A stretch of 64,000 nt of DNA from Saxidomus purpurata (lineage: Eukaryota > Mollusca > Bivalvia > Venerida > Veneridae). Position numbers and translations under genes: made by a program. Below are positions 56,729-64,000 of the stretch, in pieces. The stretch lies in the NCBI GenBank assembly GCA_022818135.1, contig JAFMSR010000007.1, forward strand, positions 11,755,507-11,819,506, in the 5' to 3' direction. Each line of letters opens with the position of its first letter. Positions within the stretch are counted from its first letter, which is position 1. The notes beneath the pieces are model-generated. The model ran no database searches and had not been told where the DNA came from. It worked only from the letters and a program-made list of their open reading frames with translations.

Positions 56729-58625
56729 AAACTTCAATGAATATAAACATTGGAGAAATAAAACGAATAGACTAATTAAAAACACCAAGAAAGACTTCTT
56801 CAATAAGGCTGTGCAAGAAAATAAGGAACCTTCGTATTTATGGAAACATGTCAAAATATTAACATCTGACAAACCAAAGATTAACGTGCTGCCGGATGAA
56901 ATGATATTTAATGGAATTACTGTCAATGAAAAATCCTCGATCTTAAACCATTTAAATAGCCATTTTATTAACATAGCACTCCAAAATCAAAATTATTCAG
57001 GACCCAGCGGAGAATATATCAACAGTTTAAAATCATACTATGACAATTTACTAAAGAATAAAGAATTCAATGCAAATTACATAACCCCACTAGAAGTTAA
57101 AAATATATTAGACTTGCTTAACACAAAGAAGTCTACTGGTCTTGATGGCATTGGCCCAAAAATACTAAAAGCATGCAGTGATGTGTTGGCCTTACCCATA
57201 GCGTCAATTATAAACAATAGTATACGAACAGGTATATTCCCCGATGAACTCAAACTAGCGCGTGTTATTCCATTGCATAAAAGTAATGCTAAGGAAGATG
57301 CTAATAATTATAGACCGATCTCGATTTTGCCAACTATTTCAAAGGTCTTTGAAAAGCATATGGCAAATGAATTACATCGATTCTTTCAAGATACAAACCT
57401 TATACATAATACACAATCTGGTTTCAGAAAGAACCATTCTCTCCAGACCGCTCTTGTAAGGTTAATAGACCAGTGGTCAAAGGAAATTGATAGCGGCAAA
57501 ATGGTCGGCGAATTGTACCTCGATTTAAGAAAAGCATTTGATACAGTAAATCATGAACTGCTACTTCAAAAACTCAAACTATGCCACTTTTCGGATTCCG
57601 CAATAATTTGGTTTAGATCTTATTTCTCCAACAGAAAACAAATTGTAATGGAGGGCGATACGTCTTCGAATCTTCAAACAGTTATATCCGGGGTACCACA
57701 AGGTTCGATACTCGGGCCATTATTATTCTTAATTTACATTAACGACTTGCCTCTAAAATTGGAACATTCAGGAGTTGATATGTATGCAGACGATACAACT
57801 GTATATGATGGCCATTATTCCCCTCAATACATTGAACAAAGATTACAAACTGATCTAAATAATGTCGAATGCTGGTGTAAACACAATCAAATGTCCCTTA
57901 ATCCAAAAAAGTCTACTTGTATGTTAATAGGATCAGTTCACAATACGAAGAAATATCCGTCATTAAATATAAATATTAACGGCAACAATATTGCTTGCGT
58001 TACAAATCATAAAGTCCTGGGCGTACATGTTGATAAAACACTTACTTGGGAACATCATATTAACAAGGTGTATTCTAACCTAAATTGTAAATTATCACTA
58101 TTTCGAAGAATAAAACCATTTCTAAATAAAGAAATGCGAGTATTGTTCTACAATAGCTATATTTTACCCATATTTGATTATGGATCTATCCTATGGTCTA
58201 AATCCAGTATAGGCTTCTTAAACAAAATTATTAACACTCAGAAAAGATCAGCTAGAATGATCCTAGACAAGAAGTTCGATCACTCGTCAGCTCCTCTATT
58301 TCATGAACTCAATTGGTTGCCGTTCTTAGAACGTTGTAAATACCATATGGGTGTTTTAATTTACAAAGCTTTTCATAATTAAGCCCCTGTGTATTTATCA
58401 AACTTACTCGTTAATGATAAATATGCATCTGCAAATTATAATCTTCGTTCCAAAAACAAAAACGATATTCCTCATCCATTAATTAAATCGCGTTATACAA
58501 AATACACTTTCCAATATTCTGCTATGGTTGTCTGGAATGAAATCCCGGTTCAAATCCGCACCTGTGATAAATTATACACGTTTCGCAAACACTACAGAAA
58601 CTATCTTCTTGGAAAACAACCATGA
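56729..58625 (+). pseudogene. LINE ORF2 reverse transcriptase and C-terminal part
   Basis: The long frame 56811-58382 holds the full reverse transcriptase. It has NNYRPISILPTISKVFEKHM, GELYLDLRKAFDTVNHELL (motif A Asp), SGVPQGSILGPLLFLIYIND (motif B), MYADDTTVYD (active-site YADD), NHKVLGVHVD, and the CR1-like thumb up to FLERCKYHMG. An in-frame TAA at 58380-58382 cuts off the conserved tail. That tail continues in the same frame (APVYLSNLLVNDKYASANYN to LLGKQP, stop at 58625). The catalytic residues are intact, so decay is recent relative to the other LINE fragments here. Confidence 0.9.
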
Positions 58626-58865
58626 TTATAAAAGAATGGTTATATGTAGTGATCCAGGCAGCTCGCTCACAGCGTTCATTCTTCTTTAAAAATTTGATAT
58701 GAACATTGTATACACCTTTGTTTAAATGTGTTTAGAATGCTTGATTTTGTGTAAATGTATTCTTTAATCATATTGTTGACGGCCGCAAGTGATATAAATG
58801 ATGCTGTAATTGTTTATTGTGTAACCGTCGTTAAATAAAGTATATTGAATTGAATTGAATTGAAC

Positions 58866-59412
58866 TCAAATACAATTACAAGTGACATTTCTCAATACTT
58901 CTCCTTTGTGCATTTAAATGTCCAGAGCATTCAGCACAAACTGGACGTAATTTACACTGAGCTAAACGATCACGATATACTGGCTTTCACAGAAACATGG
59001 CTAAACAATAAAATTACAACAGATGACATCAAGCTTAATTCATATCATGTTCCCGAAAGGCGTGACCGAATTTGTGACTCTCATGGAGGGGTTCTAGTTT
59101 ATATCAAATATAGTATTTATAACAGTCACGTCGAACTGATCTTGAGCTGCCTCATCTTGAATGTATTTGGCTAGAGGTGGAAGTCTGTAGTAACAAGCCT
59201 ATATCATTTGGTTGTTTCTATCGTCCGCTCAATTCTGATACCATATATCATTCTCACATTGAAGACTCTATCAGGCTAGCTGTCGATTCTGGTATATCGG
59301 ACACTGGTAACTTCAACTACAACGCTCTCAATGACTTGACCCTGAGCAAGATTAATTATATAACTCTACAATTTTCTTTGGAGCAGATTGTACAAGAACC
59401 TACTCATTATAC
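58866..59412 (+). pseudogene. second LINE fragment: endonuclease domain only
   Basis: It starts directly after the tail of the first LINE. SFVHLNVQSIQHKLDVIYTE and AFTETWLNN give the N-terminal half of an APE endonuclease, and GGVLVYIKYSIYN the middle. A frameshift near 59150 splits LECIWLEVEV, and GCFYRPLNS and TGNFNYN follow. The usual GDFN Asp is Asn. It ends abruptly at QEPTHYT, where duplication copy 2 begins at 59413. Confidence 0.8.
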
Positions 59413-60947
59413 CTCGTTTATTAAGATCGATATTGCAATGAAATAATACAGAATAGTTTTAGAGCTACAACATGTCTAAATCCATGATTGATGTAGGTAG
59501 CAACACTTCACTATTCCGTGAATTATGAAATACTTTTATGCTATTAACTATGTACTATATCATTAAAATTACCTGCAAGTTTTCGGAACACTAAAATGAA
59601 TGACTACAAAATGACAATTGTAGTAAATGATGCATCAATGCAGCTGTAAGGTATAAACCTGGATGTTCTTTTAATGTGTTTGTAAAATAGAAAATAAAGT
59701 ATTCAATAATACACGACTGTTTTCAATGAATCTTGAAACAATATCTACAACTTGAGCTACTGTGACCAATCATGTTATCCCAAAGACCTAACATGCGCTT
59801 AACTAGTCATTTCAAGGTTAAACGGATATGCACACGTGTCTGTCAAACTGCTCAGATTATATACTGCATCTTCATGCTGCTATTATTTCGAAAAGTTACC
59901 TCTTTATTACCCTTATTTTTTTATATGATTATATGAAATATGCCTATAATTTCAAATATGATACTTGTCCTATGACCTTTTTCTTTTGTTGACACCAAAT
60001 TCCTTAGGCTCACTATTTGTTTTTTTTATTGGATCACCCCGATGACTTGATATGCATTGTGATTGCGTTTTCTTCCTTGTCACTCACAAATGTCTGGATT
60101 ATAGATCAAATGACAGCAACTATGCGCCGGTCAGGAGTCTTGGTAAGTTCACCCGGGGAGAAATCCCAGTGTTAGCCAGGACTATAACAATCTAAGATAA
60201 GAAGAAGTTTTTTTCTGCACACATCGCACTCCTTTTTTGTTGTCTAGATTTCAATGTTGGTTTTAATTAATCATGATTAAATACTTTGTTTCACTTGTTG
60301 TTCGCTTACCACTCCTGACATATAAGACCTAAAACCTTTTCTGGTAACATGATATACAACTCTTACAATCTACGAGTTAAAACTATCATGGACAAATGAC
60401 AAATTTTCTTTCTTTGTGCAGAGATGACTGTTTGATATAAATGAAAGGTTTCAAAACCAATGCGTCTAACACTAAAAGTGTACGAAAGGTGGTGGTAAGA
60501 AACCCTTTCAGAAAAATACAGATCGCTCATTGATGTCTGACAATCTTCTCGCGACCAGATACTTCCTGGTGTTTTTTCTCGAAGATTCAAAATTCCGTGG
60601 GTGTAAAATATCAACATTTGAACAAGTCACGTTATTCACAAATTTAAATTACCGACACCATTCTAATTGTTGTTTCAAATGAATTGCTTAGTGCTATAGG
60701 TCACACGAATAAGGCAGTGCACTTGTATGAAGGAAAGATAATAAAAAAACAAGTATACCGTACATCATGGACAACTATGTGGTCTTGTTTTCTTACCTTA
60801 AACTGAAATTCTTTCACCAACATATCAAGGCTTACTGTTTTAAACTGACCCTGCAATGTCAACTTACACAGTAAATGAACTTTGAAAGATAAGGTATGTT
60901 TGTGTAGTGTAGTGATCGTTGATTTGGGACAAGCAAGCAGAGACGTA

Positions 60948-62970
60948 ATGTTTTTCTTTTTAGCTGGAGTTGTGGTTTTAACCATTAAAGGTAAGCTGAT
61001 CTGTTAAAGCTATTGGTTGATCGAACATCCAGGGATAGACCCATCCAGCAGGCAACTTGTTTTAAGTCTGAAATTTATTTTACTCTAGCTTTATCATTTT
61101 GTTATTTGTCATTTTACGAAATAATGAAATTTAGATGATTGTATTTGAAAGAAACATATTCCACGTATTGTCAAAGGTTATATGAAGTTCAAGAAATCAT
61201 GGAAACAAACACTGAACATTCAGCATAGTATGTTTATGTTTTACAAAAAGATAATTTAACAAAATGACAGGATACGTGTGAAACAAAAGCTAATGTACAT
61301 ATTTCGAAGAATCCGTTAAGACGAATTTCCTTCGGTAAAGTGTCAAAAAAGCAATCATCAAGCCGTTTTATTTTGACGTTATTAAAACGTTTACTTGCAA
61401 ATAACTGTTTCTTCCAATGCCCAATGAGACAATATCAAGTGTAGGGACACAACAGTCAGTTTTACCGCTTCTCATTTAATCAATAATTACACTAACTCCT
61501 CTGAAATTGCCTTTTCACATATACGAAGTCTTTTAACAATCCATATATGATTTTATTTTCAAAGGAATTTCCGGCACGGATTGTCCAGATGGATTTGAAG
61601 GTCATCACGGAACGTGTTACTTCTTCAGTCACGGTGAGGAGACATGGATAGGTGCCTATGTATGTATTTCTACACAAAATCAAACTGTTGATAGTCATGC
61701 TATCCTGAATTACAGTATACACACATTTCTTCCTTTAAGTATACAATGTATATGCTCATAGGAAAAGTCTCTTCACTGATTCACAACGAGAAGTCAACTT
61801 GCCCAAATACGGACAGATTCATTATTTTGCTTATAAGCGCAATCAAAATCAGTTAGTGATGTGGTCTTTTCAGTGCTACCTGCTTTAGACCAATAAATAT
61901 GCAATATATATGTTCAATTATGACTATGTTTCTACAGGACTCTTGTAAGTTTTTCGACGCTGCCCTGGTTGAAGTAAATTCTGCAGATGAAGATGCATAC
62001 CTTTCCAGCAAGACAAGAGCTCTAGGGGGTAAGATGTATTAACGCAACAAAACATCATTTTAATGAAAAGTTTTGGTGCAGGTCACGATACACTTTAAAA
62101 AGTTTAAGGTTATATATTACTCGTATGTATTTTATCGTAACAGTTTGCTTCTTATACATACAGGAATAATTTCTTTCTATAGGCACTGCACACGGGATAA
62201 TCATTATTGAAACTAGATGATATTTGTAGATTTTGTTTTAAACACTGACTTATCAACAGAACATCTATTACAGCCTTAATTTTCTTGCGTTCATTATTTA
62301 AATTAAATGAAGACTGTTACAAACACATAGTTGTCCTATGTTACTCCTTACTTTTACCCTGTCCCATCTGTAAGGGTAGCTTTTTGTATTTGAAAGATAG
62401 GTAATATTTTTATGAAACATAATTGTCTCTGATTGATTTGAATATCCTAAACAGTATCTAGAAAAATAAAAAACTTTTGATATTAATTTTATGGCTGTTC
62501 TTAATGTCTGATAAACTATGGTAATCTAGATTTTAAAAAGTGTATATCATTAGTCTGATGTTATAATAGTCTCTTGTAATTCTGTGATAGAATGGCCAAT
62601 GCATGTTTTATGTCATATTTATCAATTTTATCTATGTACATGTATTGGATGAGACGTAACTTAACTATTAAACTATTAAACTATTAAACTATAACTTTTA
62701 AACAAGAGATTATAACCAAATATATTATTGTGCTATTAATAAACAGATGACTATTGGTGGATCAGCCTAACAGACAAGCAAGTAGAAGGAGAATACATAT
62801 GGGAAACAAGCAAACAACTTCTGAGTGATACCGGATACACAAACTGGGGTTCAGGTGAGCCCGATGCCAGAGGATCAGAAAACTGCGTCTTTTACGCACC
62901 TTCCAGAAATAACCAATGGGCTGATGCTGAGTGTACCAGGACTGAACGTTATATTTGTGAGAAAGGGTAA
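60948..62970 (+). CDS. secreted C-type lectin 3 (recent duplicate of lectin 1)
   Basis: Exons are 60948-60990, 61565-61659, 61938-62028 and 62747-62970, of the same lengths and phases as lectin 1. The signal peptide is MFFFLAGVVVLTIKG. The lectin domain keeps the six cysteines, WWISLTD, WETSK, EPD and WADAECT. It differs from lectin 1 at roughly ten residues. Those in exon 4 cluster next to the EPD loop (SSEPDAKGT becomes SGEPDARGS). If exon 4 is spliced as in lectins 1 and 2 it ends at 62966 (GG|GTAAAT), but no 28 nt last exon is visible in the window, because a TIR element begins at 63153. The gene may therefore end at the TAA at 62968-62970 or splice across the element. Confidence 0.88.
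62664..62694 (+). repeat. 8 bp microsatellite (TATTAAAC)
   Basis: About four copies of an AAACTATT unit in intron 3 of lectin 3, not present in lectin 1. Confidence 0.8.
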
Positions 62971-63152
62971 ATCTGTGATATCTGTTTAATCTTATTTACA
63001 TTGTCTGTTTGTAAAATTCAAATACGCAGCTATTGGGGTATATTAAGTAAGTCCAAATTAGAGTAGTATGAAACCAGGATAAAGTGATGAATTTGTAATA
63101 TTTTACTAGTGATCATTTTGATATACACGATATACATTTGAACGAAAGTAAC

Positions 63153-64000
63153 CACCCCGGGTATTCGACTACTTCGAACGCAGATGGGTACTACTGACGA
63201 CAGATGTATATACATGACCGTCATGACAGGCACGCTGGAATAACCCCGATATTTTTATTATTTCTCTTTATTGCTCCGATCTTTTGCTTGATATAGGTAG
63301 TAATATGTTGATACTAAGCATGTATGAAGTTTTATGATAAACTGATGCCTTTTGATTAAAGAATTTCCCTAAACTGTTGAAAAAACTACAGTAATGTTGC
63401 CAAATATGACATTTAATTGCTTATAATAACAATATATATAAATGACCTTAGACACGTATACAGACAAATGTATAAGGTATCAATACAAACAGCCCTAGAC
63501 TTTGGAATTAGTGGTATCGTTTTGATATAAGCAAATTTATAGAGGTCGGTGAAGTTAAACGGATACGTCTGACGACCGAAGGAGATACATACGAACGCAG
63601 ATTAATATGAAATGAGGATACGTATAACGGCAGATGTGTAACAAGTAGTTTCCAATCAGGATAAATATTTGTTTTGTAAACTAATTACATTCAGTATGGC
63701 AGATGTTTAGTCTGTGCAGAAGGATATAGCATGTATATACTGATATTAATTATATATTCAACCTCCGTGAGAGACATATATATTAGTGATACATGTCTGT
63801 CACTGTTTTTGTCTTAAGAATGTCCACGCAGCTCCTCTGATACCACGTGGTGGATTTACACCAAACTTCTTATAAGCGTAGTTGTGCATATTATCGGCAT
63901 GTTCCGGTTCAATGATTTTCAGTGGAATAACCGCCATGAATACATATAATTTTACGATGTTATGGCTAATTCTCCTATAACATCCGACAGATTTCCACTC
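63153..64000 (+). mobile_element. TIR element of the 1130-3860 family, left end, runs off the window
   Basis: It starts CACCCCGGGTATTCGACTAC, the terminus of the element at 1130. The flank before it (GAACGAAAGTAAC) continues uninterrupted in duplication copy 1 at 48227, so 63153 is the true first base of the insertion. The interior shows repeated phrases such as ACGAACGCAGAT and ACGGCAGATGTGTA. The other end lies beyond the window. Confidence 0.75.

Larger units (their letters stand above)
53756..58865 (+). mobile_element. CR1/L2-like non-LTR retrotransposon, near full length but inactive
   Basis: The order is a hydrophobic leader ORF with a 2A-like motif, ORF1 with an SGNH esterase domain, ORF2 with endonuclease and reverse transcriptase, a 3' UTR of about 240 bp, and a tail of ATTGA-type repeats (58845-58864). 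That plan and tail fit the CR1/L2 part of the Jockey superfamily. Inactivating damage: a frame change between leader and ORF1, loss of the middle of the endonuclease, a frameshift between endonuclease and RT, and an in-frame stop at 58380. It sits between lectin genes 2 and 3. Confidence 0.85.
59413..63152 (+). repeat. segmental duplication, copy 2 (holds lectin gene 3)
   Basis: Collinear with 43140-48227. Its left edge abuts the truncated LINE fragment at the shared letters CTCGTTTA. Its right part is interrupted at 63153 by a TIR element. Relative to copy 1 it lacks the 1 kb intron 2 insertion and carries ~220 bp of different sequence in intron 3 (about 62470-62690). Confidence 0.88.

Overview
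The window is eukaryotic, and the content points to a marine mollusc, most likely a bivalve. It is AT-rich with short exons, GT-AG introns and long introns. It is dense in elements typical of bivalve genomes: Helentron-like elements with ~166 bp core repeats and hairpin 3' ends, tRNA-derived SINEs, non-LTR retrotransposons with an SGNH-esterase ORF1, and a two-gene PIF/Harbinger transposon. No operons, bacterial genes, CRISPR arrays or ribosomal RNA genes were seen. All multi-exon models below were built by hand from splice signals and reading phase, so exon edges are predictions.

Layout. 1-5.5 kb: repeats only, namely a 2.7 kb terminal-inverted-repeat (TIR) element (1130-3860, 5 bp target duplication) and a 0.7 kb fold-back. 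5.5-17.1 kb: a PIF/Harbinger transposon with 28 bp TIRs, a four-exon transposase on the plus strand and a convergent multi-exon Myb/SANT-like partner on the minus strand, each with one single-base frameshift. Helentron-like and SINE insertions lie inside it, and it sits in an old LINE. 17.1-26 kb: LINE tail, a fresh SINE with a perfect 12 bp target duplication, several fold-back elements, and a 1.3 kb palindromic element written in ~21 bp phased words. 26.2-38.6 kb: a plus-strand gene for a small single-pass membrane protein with a ten-cysteine C-terminal domain. A 5.5 kb TIR element with 11 bp subterminal arrays lies in its 8.6 kb intron. 41.1-42.7 kb: a three-exon minus-strand MIF/D-dopachrome tautomerase-like gene.

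44.6-63 kb: three tandem plus-strand genes for small secreted C-type lectins. Genes 1 and 3 lie in a ~4-5 kb segmental duplication (43140-48227 and 59413-63152). A damaged CR1/L2-like LINE (about 53.7-58.9 kb) and a fragment of a second LINE separate genes 2 and 3. The duplicated block abuts the second LINE fragment. A new copy of the same TIR element found at 1130-3860 has inserted just downstream of gene 3. The duplicate block supplies the empty site, which fixes that element's end to the base.

How the genes fit together. The host genes (MIF-like cytokine/tautomerase, three C-type lectins) belong to families used in innate immunity. The rest is a layered record of mobile elements. Points most worth a second look: the 21 bp phased palindrome, the hidden 28-nt last exon shared by lectin genes 1 and 2, the cysteine-rich membrane protein, and the empty-site-validated TIR family.
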